Below are positions 52,419-63,600 of a stretch of 64,000 nt of DNA, piece after piece. Below the pieces are notes generated by a model. It made no database searches, was not told where the DNA came from, and worked only from the letters and a program-made list of their open reading frames with translations. Source of the stretch: Verrucomicrobiia bacterium (GTDB lineage: Bacteria; Verrucomicrobiota; Verrucomicrobiia; Limisphaerales; JAEYXS01); contig DASWYF010000039.1 in the NCBI GenBank assembly GCA_036405135.1, positions 25,097 through 89,096 on the forward strand. The letters run 5' to 3'. The position numbers and the translations under genes are program-made. The first letter of the stretch is position 1; each line of letters begins with the position of its first letter.

Positions 52419-53632
52419 TGTGCGCCGTTGCTTGAGTTCGTGCCACTGGCGGGCTGCATCTCGGACATCTCAGTTGTCACTTGCTGTCCGGACCGCACCG
52501 CCATCATGCCGTTGACGATCACTTTGTCGTCCGGTTTCAACCCTTCGCGAACGACCCGCATACCATCGATGATCGGGCCCGCTTTCACGGGGCGATAGAC
52601 TACCGTGTTCTTGGAATCAACCAGCATCACATAACTGCGGCCCTGATCGTTGCCTATGGCGGCATCGCGGATCATCATGCCTTGATAAGTCCCTGAACCC
52701 GGAATCTGCACACGCGCAAAGAAGCCAGGAGCCATCAACTTATCCACGTTCGGAAACACGCACCGCGCACGAATAGTACCGGTGTTGGGATTCAACTGGT
52801 TATCCACGAAGTCCACCGTTCCGATGTGCGGAAACGTCGTGTCCGTGGCCAAGCCCATGCGAGCGGGGATCTTCTTGAACAAAGCGCTCTCGCGTTTGCC
52901 CTGACGATACAATTCGCGATATTTCAGCGAGGAACGCTCATCTACCTCGATGTAACAGTAGATTGGATCGAGCGAAACAATGGTAGTAAGCACTGAACCG
53001 GAACTACCACCGCCCACTACCAAGTTACCCGAGGTCACCCGGGCGTTGCTGATGCGACCGGAAATCGGCGCACGCACTTCGCTGAATTCCAGATCAAGTT
53101 TGGCTGCACGCACCGCCGCCTCAGCCGCCTTCACGTTCTGGTCAGACTCAGTCGCCTGCTTGGTGCGTTGCTCATACTCTTCTTGGGAGATGGCGCGGCT
53201 CTTGAAGAGCGAGTCGGCATTCTTTGCCTCGATCCGGCTCAACTCGGCACGGGTCTTGGCCCGGCTCAGTTCCGCCTCCAAACGGTCTACAACTGCCTGA
53301 AATGGGCGGGCATCCAGGGAAAACAGCAGATCGCCCGCTTTCACATCAGCGCCTTCCTGAAAATGAACCTTCTCCAGGAAACCGGAGACACGAGCCCGCA
53401 CCTCGACAGTTTCCACAGAGGCAAGCCGCCCCGTAAACTCATCCCACTCATCGATTTCTTTCGGGATCGGATTCGCTACGGTCACTTTAGACAACGGCGG
53501 AGCATCCGCAGCTTGCACCGGATGCGATATTGTCAACGCCAGCAACGTAATGATACTGGCTGCCAGAAATGAAATCCGGCTCTGGAACGAGAGTTTCCCG
53601 AAGTTACAGGACGAGGTACAGCTATCCCACAT
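52415..53632 (-). CDS. Membrane fusion protein of the multidrug RND pump (AcrA/MexE-like)
   Basis: The 405-residue periplasmic adaptor has a signal peptide (FLAASIITLLALTISHPVQA), barrel/lipoyl halves around a coiled-coil hairpin (RLEAELSRAKTRAELSRIEAKNADSLF), and the C-terminal KTVVYRPVKAGPIIDGMRV. GRLASVETVEVRARVSGFL is typical of AcrA/MexE. The open frame goes up to 53794 but that would overlap the divergent regulator; the ATG at 53632 gives a normal signal peptide and leaves an intergenic space. No good ribosome-binding site is visible, so this start is moderately certain. Confidence 0.9.
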   Translation of the reverse strand: MWDSCTSSCNFGKLSFQSRISFLAASIITLLALTISHPVQAADAPPLSKVTVANPIPKEIDEWDEFTGRLASVETVEVRARVSGFLEKVHFQEGADVKAGDLLFSLDARPFQAVVDRLEAELSRAKTRAELSRIEAKNADSLFKSRAISQEEYEQRTKQATESDQNVKAAEAAVRAAKLDLEFSEVRAPISGRISNARVTSGNLVVGGGSSGSVLTTIVSLDPIYCYIEVDERSSLKYRELYRQGKRESALFKKIPARMGLATDTTFPHIGTVDFVDNQLNPNTGTIRARCVFPNVDKLMAPGFFARVQIPGSGTYQGMMIRDAAIGNDQGRSYVMLVDSKNTVVYRPVKAGPIIDGMRVVREGLKPDDKVIVNGMMAVRSGQQVTTEMSEMQPASGTNSSNGAQ

Positions 53633-53654
53633 AAGGAGGATATTGTGCCTTCTC

Positions 53655-53676
53655 GTGCAAATTTGGCTAGATGCAC
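53655..53676. promoter_or_regulatory. Candidate LysR operator between the pump operon and its regulator
   Basis: GTGCA at 53655-53659 and TGCAC at 53672-53676 form an inverted repeat with 12 bases between, in the divergent promoter region of the fusion-protein and LysR genes (73 bases between start codons). It does not match the T-N11-A LysR box exactly. No other symmetric site was noticed. Confidence 0.4.
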
Positions 53677-53705
53677 ACCAGACATATCGGCTATACATTT
53701 TTTGC

Positions 53706-54656
53706 ATGACCAATCTAGATGATCTCCGTTTGCTGCGCGCGTTTGTGCGTATCGTGGAGAGCGGCAACATCTCATCTGCTGCGCGGGTGCTCAATGTTTC
53801 ACAGCCAACACTTAGCCGTCAATTGCGCCAGCTTGAGAATGTGGTGGGTGTGCCATTGATCCGGCGTGACACTCACACGATGAGCCTGACACAGGCAGGC
53901 AGGACCTTGTTGCATGACGCCAGAAACTTGCTGGGTCTTGCCGAATCCGCCGCTGAAAGGCTGCATGAAGACCGGGTCGTGCCGCGGGGACATATCCGCG
54001 TTGTTTCAGTCGTGGATTTCGGACAGTGGATCGTCACCAAAGTCTTGGCCCGCTTTTGCGAAACCAATCCAGAAATCACCGGCGAGCTGCATCTCCTCAA
54101 CCGACCGACCAAGTTTGTGGAAGAAGGCTTTGACTGTGGCATCTCCGTCGGCGAACCAACAGACAAGTCCGTGGTGGCAAGAAAGGTATGCACCTTGAAA
54201 CGCCACCTGGTCGCCTCTCCCAAGTTACTTGCAAGAAGACATACGCAACCGAAGTCCCCATCGGATCTCAGGGATATCCCCTGGCTTGGCATCTTGCAAC
54301 CTCACTTTTATGCGCGCGACAGGTTAACTTTGCACCGGGAGAATAAATCCTGCACGGTGACGGTAAAGCCAGTGATGTTGTTGGATGGCGTCACTGCCTT
54401 GCGTGAAGCCGCCCGCGCCGGTGCTGGGTTCACCATGCTTCCAGCCTGGCTGATTCATCAGGAACTGGCGGCAGGCGTATTGGTTCCCATCCTGCCTGAA
54501 TGGACGATGAGCGAACTGGATCTGCATGTCGTACATCTGCCACACCAGCGCCTGCCTGGACGCGTAAGAGGTTTTGTCGATTACTGCCTGCGAGAGATCC
54601 CTGTGGTGATGGAAGATCTGCGCTCCTGTCAAAAGACATCACATCGGGTCGCCTGA
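53706..54656 (+). CDS. LysR-type transcriptional regulator
   Basis: The 316-residue protein starts MTNLDDLRLLRAFVRIVE. The winged helix-turn-helix is residues about 3-62 (GNISSAARVLNVSQPTLSRQLRQLE). The effector domain covers the rest, with LHLLNRPTKFVEEGFDCGISVGE and LLDGVTALREAARAGAGFTMLP in the CrgA/AaeR-like style. The frame is open to 53550, but the ATG at 53706 gives the standard LysR start. Divergent location strongly suggests control of the adjacent RND operon, probably in response to a small, possibly aromatic, effector. Confidence 0.93.
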   Translation: MTNLDDLRLLRAFVRIVESGNISSAARVLNVSQPTLSRQLRQLENVVGVPLIRRDTHTMSLTQAGRTLLHDARNLLGLAESAAERLHEDRVVPRGHIRVVSVVDFGQWIVTKVLARFCETNPEITGELHLLNRPTKFVEEGFDCGISVGEPTDKSVVARKVCTLKRHLVASPKLLARRHTQPKSPSDLRDIPWLGILQPHFYARDRLTLHRENKSCTVTVKPVMLLDGVTALREAARAGAGFTMLPAWLIHQELAAGVLVPILPEWTMSELDLHVVHLPHQRLPGRVRGFVDYCLREIPVVMEDLRSCQKTSHRVA

Positions 54657-54687
54657 TAAAATCCGTTGCTTCGCCATCATTGGTTTC

Positions 54688-57600
54688 TCAGGGCATCAAA
54701 AAGACGCGATAGTTTCGCAGAGAAATGCTGGCTGGCTCCGGATAGGTGTTGGGCGGGCCTTGATCCAGCAATGCCACCGTGCTTCCCGTTCCAATGATTG
54801 AGAACAGCATCGTGGTCCAATTGATATTGTCGTCGCTATACTGCACGTAGTAGGTCCGACCAAGGAGTGTGTTGATTTGCAGTAGGTAATCCTTGTCATC
54901 AAGGCGTTGAACCTGGACGCCCGTAAGCAATTGCGAGCCGCCAGAAACGCTTGGCGGGGTTTGAACCGGGGTGACATCTACCTCGAAGGTCGCTGCTGTT
55001 GGAATCTGGCTGCCGGCCGGCACACGGAATTCCACCACCAATTCAGCTGTCTGGTTGGCAGCCAAGGTGACATTGAACATCACATAGCTGCGTCCATCGA
55101 TCAAAGTGCCCGCAGCGTGCGGCAATGTGACACCGGACGGCAGGTTGCCGACTGCCACACGTACCGCATCAATCGTGGAACCTGTAGTGTTCGTGATCTG
55201 CAAACGTTGCTCAAAGAGACCCGTCAGCGGATTGCTGATGCTGCCCGAAGACAGGGTGCTGACCACTGAGAATTGCGGGAATCCCGGAATATTGCTGCCG
55301 TTCGCAGCATCAAGCAGCAGTATCCCGCCCGTCTTCACAACACCAGTCAGGCTCGTGGCATCCGCGACTGTCACCAAGCCACCGCCGAACTGCACTCTGC
55401 CCACTGGCACAGTTCCCACCGTGCCCACCGCCACATTCGTAGCATCGATCACATTGATGCCACCGGTGCCAGTCGCCATGGCAATAAGAACCACTTCCGT
55501 CTCGACCGCATTGCCGCCGGACACGCCTATGGCAACCGCAGAAACCATCCGCAGATTGCGTGCGTAGATGTCCGGTCCGGCATCTGTGCCTGCTTCAGTG
55601 ATGCTGCCACTCGCGGATACGATGCTGACATCACCCCAAGCCGCCTGGCCAGCAAGGATGTTGCCACCACGATCTGCGGTGCTCCGAGCATCCACTTGGT
55701 TAAAGGTCACACTGCCTGAGGCGGAAATCCGAATATTCGCCGCCACAGTCTGTAAAACACCGTTCAACGTCACACTGCCACCGGTCGCTGCGATATCAGC
55801 CGTGCCACCAACTACACTTAACATGATGCCCGCATTCACGGTGAGGCTGGCGCTGGACAAGATGCTCAGGCTGCCATTGGCCACCATCACATTCGCCGCC
55901 ACTACCGCATTGCCACCGGCGGAAGACAAGAGGACATTTCCGGCGCCGGTGTTATTCACCGCCGTAGTGATCGTCAGACTGCCAGCCAGCGTGCGGATAA
56001 CGATGCCAGTCGCTCCACTGATGCCACTCAAGGGGCCAGCGTCACCACTTACCGTCGGCAGACCTTCCACCCCCACAGTGTTTACGTTCACTGCGCTGAT
56101 CGTATCGACCGCCAAGGTGCCCGATGCCACGATGTTTACGCTGCCTCCAGCGGAAACGGCAATGGCAGCCGCATCAATCTCTATACCATCCGCAGCATTG
56201 GGCACCAAATCACCTGCATTTCCGGCGGTGCTCAACCGGATGTTACGAGCGTAGATATTGACGGCTGCGCCAGCGTCGGCATCCGTGATGCTGCCACCCT
56301 GGGCAAACACGCTCACATCACCCCATGTGCTTTGTGCTCCGCCATTCCGCGTGTCCACGATACCCAGCTTCACCGCACCGCTGGCCACCACGCGGGCATT
56401 CCCACCATTCGCCAGCAATTGTGCCGATGCCGCCATGGACACATCGCCACCTTGGGCGATGAGTTCAGCTGTTCCGCTCATCACCGACACATTGGCATTC
56501 ACCTCAACACCTGCGCCGGAAATCACGCTCAGGCTGCCACCTGCCAGCGCGATCGTAGAATTCGCCGTCACGGCACCGGTCGCGCTCAGGAGCAGGTGGC
56601 CAGATGTAACAGTGATCCCACCATTCACGGTCAGATCGCCCGCATTCACCAGGATCATGCTGGCGGTGGAGAGCATACCGGTCAAAGTCTGCGCAGTCTG
56701 CTCGCTTGCCGTGCCGTTCATTGCAACGACAGCCGTGCTCACCGAGACACTGCCCACGGTCAGATTGCCGGTGTTCGCGATCCGGACCACCCCATTCGTT
56801 GTTACCGCAAGCAAGTCCGTATCCAGCACAAATTCATCGTTCAATGAACCGATCGCGGAACCGCCATTCAGCACCACAGCGGCGGCAGTGATATTCACAC
56901 CAGTATCAGTGCCATCAGCGATGCCACCAAGTGCTATCACAGACACTTTGCCAGTCGCCGCATCAATCGCGCTGATCGTTGTCAGCCCCGAGGATGCCAG
57001 TGCTATATCACCACCAAACGTGTTGATCACAGCCACGGTCACACTTCCCGATGCAGAACTGATGGTGACATCGCCGCCCACCGTCGATATCTGCGTGCCG
57101 ACATTCATATTCACGGACGCCGATCCGACGACCGTGACATGGCCGCTGCCAGTCATCACATTCGCCGAGATCTGCACGCTGTTACCACTGAGGTAAACTT
57201 TGCCGCTACCCGAGGCGCTGATGCCCGCCCCCGCCCCCATGGAACCATCCGTGATCGTCAGGCTGCCGTTCAATGCGCGCAAGTAGATGCCGCCATTGCC
57301 CAGTGACGTCCGGACGTCACTCTTCGTTCCATCATTCAATGTCGTCCCCTGCAATCCACTGGCCTGCACCTTGCGATAGGACACCGTGACATCACCCACC
57401 GTTACCGCATTCACATCGTTGACCGCTACGCTGCCTGCGCCCGATTCAGCCGCAAGCACCGCAGCATCGATGGCCAATGCTTTTGTAACTGGAACATAAG
57501 CAACACCTGGCACGACATCCCAAGTCAGCCTCACACTGCGATCTGCGAGCACCTGTGGCTGCCTCATTGTCACCGTCAGACCAGGGGTGCTGTAGGCAAT

Positions 57601-60600
57601 ACGATAGAAGCGGCGGCTCTCAGCTGGCGTCGGATCCACATAGGTGACTGTGGCATCTCCGGTCGTCATAGTGACCACATCGGTCCAAGTCACAAAGTCA
57701 GTGGTGTATTGCAAGCGGAAGGTCGGCTCATTGATGCCGCCGATGTTACGGGCAGCTTGCAGGCTGACACCCTGGCCATAGATGCGGACTGTGGTCGAAC
57801 CCGATGAACCTGCATCAGAGATTCCGCCCGTAGCCGCCTGGACAAACACATTGGCCCAAGTGGTCTGCGCTCCACCAGTGCGTCCATCCAGCAGACCGAT
57901 CATCACATTGTTCATCGCCGTTACGCGGATGTTGCCACCACCGGAAACCATCGATGCACTATCCGCCATCATCACGCTGCCCATAACGGCTTCGACGCTT
58001 ATCACGCCACCACCCGTGGTAATATCGGCACCCGCTGCAAAGGTCGCATTCACGCTGCCGCTCAAGGTGATGTCCCCGGAGCCGCTGCGGACATCGCTGT
58101 TCAAGACCAAATTGGAAGCAGAACCCTGAGCTTTGAGCAGGATGTTTGCCGCACCCGTGGTGATAAGAGCCACACCATCAGTATCAGAACCGTCCGTCAG
58201 GGTGATCGTACCATTCACTGTAGTGATCGCCACATTGCCGCTGCTCACGATGTCGCTTTGAGCGCCATCCGTGCCTGGAACAACTGATCCGCCGGATTGC
58301 ACCATATTGTAAGCGACCGTGACCGAACCGATTGTCAGGTTGTCGGTCTCGACAAGGTTCACACCGCCACTGCCCGCCACCAAACTTATGGTTGCCACAG
58401 TGATCTCCAATTCAGCATTCGAGAGGCCGATGCCACCACCTGCGGTAGCCATCAAGGAACTGGAAACCACATTCACGTAAACATCCCCGCCATCCGTGAT
58501 GTTACCAGTGGTCGCGATCAAGCTGACATTCTGTGCCACGATGCCGCCCACTTGGATATTCACTCCGGCAGCCATCCGGACATTGCCACTGCCAGCATCC
58601 ACCTTGGCAGATGCCGCCATGGTGATCGATGAGCCGTTGAACACGATCGACGCAGCTGCCGTGGTCACATCCACGTTCGCAGACAGCGTCAGTACTGCTT
58701 GGGCAGCGAGTGTGATGTTACCCGTGCTGCTGGAGATGTCGCTATTTACCGTCAACGCACCCGACCCTGCATCGATAAGAATATTGCCAGAACCGTCTGC
58801 GCGAACGGCTACGCCATCAGCATCGCTGCCGTCGTTTAAAGTCACCAGCCCGTAGGCAACCAGCACAATGTTGCCATTGGCACCGGCTGTCAGATCACTT
58901 TGAGCCGTCACTTCGATCTGCGAGAGGCCGGCCGTGCTGGTAACTGATTGAACGGTCACAGCCACTGCCGTCACGACGGCATCGTTGTCTTCAGTGATAT
59001 AGATACCATTATCCGTCGAGGAATTGCCTGCAGCAGCAACTGTCAGGTTCACCACATTGGTCGTGAGATGGCGGTTGTATGCACCCACGGCATCATCTGC
59101 TTCGATATGGAGGTTGATGGCCGTCACATTCTTCGTGGAGAGCGCCGCATTGATGATCGATCCCGTCTCAGCGATCACAGCTACATTACCACCGGTCACA
59201 TTGCCCAGCGCAACCACTGTCAGGGCATACAAACGGACGGATGAGCCAGTGGCTTCGATTGAGGATTCCCCGTTCATCAAGAGACTGCCATCCAAGGCTT
59301 CCACGTTCACCGTACCAGCCGTGATTACATCTGCCCCGGCCCAGAGCGAGATGGAGCCGGTGGTGATCAGAGTGATATGACCCGAGGTGCTGCGGACATC
59401 CGCACTGATGATCAAGGAACCATCATCGCCGCTGATCAGCACCTTGCCACTTCCGTTGGCACTTACCGCCACTCCATCGGAATCCGAACCGTCAGACAGC
59501 GTCACCCCGCCATTCTTCGAAACCAGAATAATGTCACCATTGCTTCCGCTGGTGAGATCGCTTGAAACATCCGCTGCCGGTGTGATGACCACGTTACCAG
59601 CCAGCACTTCCATCACCTGAACGCTCACTCCGGTCACCGTTGCTCCGTTGCCCTCGCTGATATAGATGCCAGATTCACTGCCACTGCCGGTGGCGTTCAC
59701 GCTCAAGTTGCCCACAGATGTGGTGATGTGGCGGCCCGCGACACCCACATTCTTGCCGGCTGCCATCAACAAACTCACCGCCGTGACATTCTTCACTGAA
59801 CCTGCCGCATTCGTGATCGAGCCAGCGTTCGCTATCACCGCCACGGCTGCGGCTGTGACATTGCTCAGCACCACATCCGCTGAAGCATACAAACGTACCG
59901 TTGCTGAACCCGTGGTCGCCACTGTGGAGTCACCCGCCATCGTCAAACTGCCGCCGTTTGCCTGCAGGTTGATCGTGCCCGGGGTGCCCGTGGTCACATC
60001 CACACCGCCACCCAAAGCAATGCCTTGGCCGGCTGCAATTGTGATATGACCAGCCGAACTGCTGACATCCGCATTCAAAACCAGACTGCCGGAATCCGAA
60101 CTGAGCCGGATATTCCCCGCCCCCGTCACCGTCAACGCCGTATTGACCGTCACCACACCCGTTCCGTTACCAAAGATGATCGGACCTTCAGCGGTCACCA
60201 AGCCAGATTGCGTGTCCACCACCGCGGGCACTGTTACCACACCCGCTGTATCCACCACCCGGTTCACTGCCACGGCCACCGTCCCCACAGTCACAGCATC
60301 TGTCTCAAACAGGAAGATTCCGTCTGCCCCAGCATGAGCCGTTATTGTGGCCACCGTGGTTTCAACAGGATTCACACCGGAACCGATTCCATCATCCGCT
60401 TGCAGTCGCAGACTGTCAGCAGCGATATCAACACCGCTGCCGTTGTCCGCATCCGTGATGCTGCCGGTATTGGCGATGACACTGACATTCGCACCTGTGC
60501 TGATCAGACCGCCCAAGGCCACATCCACACCGGCATACAACCGGATATTTCCACTGACCGCTGTAACATTGCTCGTGGCGCTCAAAGTGATGCTGCCAGT

Positions 60601-63600
60601 TGTTGCCTGCAGATCCACGGTGCCTGCGCCACCTGTGGTGATGTCCGCATTGGCCGTGAATTCCAAGCTGCCAAAGGCCACCACGCTGATGTGACCCGTC
60701 CCGCTCTTCACATCCTCATCACCGAAGATGCTTCCAGCCAAGGTCTGCAACAGCACATTGCCCGTGCCGTGTGCGCTCACTGCAGTGTTGTCATTGCTTG
60801 CCGTGCCGTCATGTAGCGTGAGATCGCCCGTCGCCACCACTATCACGATGCTGCCGTTGCCCAGCACGGTCACGACATCACTCTGTACCGCATCTGCCGC
60901 CGTGCCCAAGGCTGCAGTGGTCGTCACCCGGTTCACAGTTACGGCAACATCGTCAATCACCAGGCCGTTCGACTCACGCAGGAATATTCCTGCTGTCATC
61001 GTGTTGCGTGCTGTCAAGGTCGTGACATTGGTTTCAATCGAATTGTTCGATTCACCAATACCGTCTTCAGCCAGCAGGCTCAGGCTCAAGGCGGTGACAT
61101 CCACAGTGCCATCGCTATCTGCGTCAGTGATGCTGCCCGTGTTGGCCGTGACACTGACATTGCCACTTGTGCTGATCACACCGCCAAGGACGACGTTCAC
61201 GTTCGCGAACAGACGGACATTGCCGGAACCGGCGGTCACATTGCTCGTCGTGCTTGACGTGATGCTGCCAGCAGCAGCTTCGATATCCACCGTGCCCGCG
61301 CCTGTGGTGATGATGTCCGCACCCGCGATCAACGAGATGCTCTGGGTGGCGATTACACTGATATGTCCAGTGCCGGAGACGACATCCGCATTTGCCTCAA
61401 GCGTGATGCTGCCCAAGGCACCCTTGGCATACAGCAACACATTGCCGCTGCCATTCGCGCTTACACCGATGCCACCAGCCGGGGCCGTACCTTCGGTCAC
61501 CGTGATCGCGCCATTTACCGTCTGCAAGGCAATCGTGCCATTCGAACTGTTCATGGTCGCCAAATCGCTCAGATTCACCACGGTGTCACTCACATCCGCA
61601 GTCACACCCTTGTCATCCACTCGATGCACGATGACAGCCACCGTGCCGATGGTCACCGCATCCGTTTCCTCTATATTCATGCCGCCTGCACCCGAGCGGG
61701 CCGCCAGCACATCCACTGTCACATCAATATCATTGTCGGAAGCACCCATCGCGCCGATCGCATTACCCGCTTCCATACGCAGACGTCCGGCGATCACGTT
61801 CACATAAGTATCGCCGTTATCCGTGATGCTATCTGTGGCCACCAGACTCACATCGCCGCCACCCATGCCGGCGTTCACTCCACCCAGCAGGATGCTCGCA
61901 CCGCTCTGCAGACGGATGTCGCCATTGCCAGTCACCGTGGAGATCTGCGAATTGCTGGCCATGGCGATCGAACCTGAGACCGTCAAAATATCTATCGTGC
62001 CCGCCGGAGCGAAGATGTCGGCCGTGGCCGCCAGACTGACTCCGTTCGTCGCATGGATGCTGATGTTACCCCCGGCGCTACGGACATCACCCAAAGCATT
62101 CAGCACCACATCACCCGCCGAGGTCCAGAGTAGGATATTGCCCAAACCAGTCGCATGGACCGAGTAACCATCGGCATCGCTGCCATCCGTCAGGGTCATC
62201 GTATTGCCAGCGATCAGGACGATGTTGCCATTGCTGTTGGCAGTGACATCGCTCTGCACATTATCCACCACTGGAGTCAGACCGGCTGTTGCCGTCACAG
62301 CTTGGACCGTGACCGTCACGCCCGTGACCGTCACTGCATTATCCTCAGAGATATAAACGCCTTGCGTGGTCAGGTCATTGCCTTCAGCCACCACCGTCAA
62401 GTTCGTTACCGCTGTCGTGATATGGCGAGCAGCCACACCCACGGCGTCATCAGCATCGATGCGCAAGTTCGTGGCGGTCACGTTCTTAGTCGTGCCTGCC
62501 GCATTCGTCACTGAACCGGTATCAGCCACGATCGACACATTGTCCGCCGTCACATTGCCAAGTACTACGTCTGTGCTGGCATAAATTCGGACAGATGAGC
62601 CGGTAGCCACCACATTCGCGGTTCCGTGCATTGTCACAGAGGCTGCATCACCATTGATACCTGCACCCAACAGCACTGTCCCTGCTGTTGCAGTCGTCAC
62701 ATCCACACCCGTTTCCAGAGCCACACCCAACGATGCCACCAGGCTGATATCGCCAGTGCCGCTCTTCACATCAGATTGCACCGTCACATTACCCGCACCA
62801 GCGCTCACCAAAATCTTACCGCTACCATTGGCGCTGATCGCCAGGCCATCTGTATCAGCACCATCCGCCAATGTAATGCCGCCAGCCGTGGACACCAGGA
62901 TAACGTCGCCGTTGTTGCCTGTGGTCAGATCGCTTAGGACATCCGCCGCACGCACTGTCGGCGTATTGGTGACATCAATCTCCGTCACGGTCACACTAAC
63001 ATCCTTCACCGTCACGTCGTTGTCCTCAGTCACGAACATGCCGGCGGTTGTATTGCCCGTCGCATTGACCGTCAGGTTTGTCACGTTGGTGGTGATATGG
63101 CGGAGAGCCACGCCCACGTTGCGACCCGCCGTCATCAGCAAGTTCGTCGCCGTCACGTTCTTGGTCGTACCAGTCGCATTCGTGATCGAACCGGTGTTTG
63201 CAATCACCGCCACATCAGCCGCCGTCACATTACCCAGCACCACATCCGCCGAGGCATACAACCGGGTCGCAGAATCCGTCGCCACTACCGTGGAATTGCC
63301 CGCCATCGTCAGGCTGCCGCTATCCGCACGCAGGCTAACCGTGCCAGTCGATGCCGTGGCGATATCCACGCCTGCATTCAATGTCAGCGATTGCGCCGCG
63401 ATGATCGTGATATGACCCGTAGTGCTGTTGATGTCCGCATTGACCGTCAAGCTGCCCGCAGCCGCGTTCAGCAGGACGTTGCCTGAGCCATCGGCAGTCA
63501 CTGCCGTGTCAATTGTCATCGTGCCTGTGCCGTTGCTCAACACGACCGGTCCACCCGTAGTCACCAGGCCGGCTTGCGTATCCGGCGTGGCTGGCACCGG

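Noticed and set aside
55273..63486. Long plus-strand open frames opposite the giant repeat protein
   Set aside because: They mirror the repeat structure of the minus-strand gene, have biased compositions (Thr/Pro/Ala or His/Arg-rich) and no family resemblance; they are antisense shadows.
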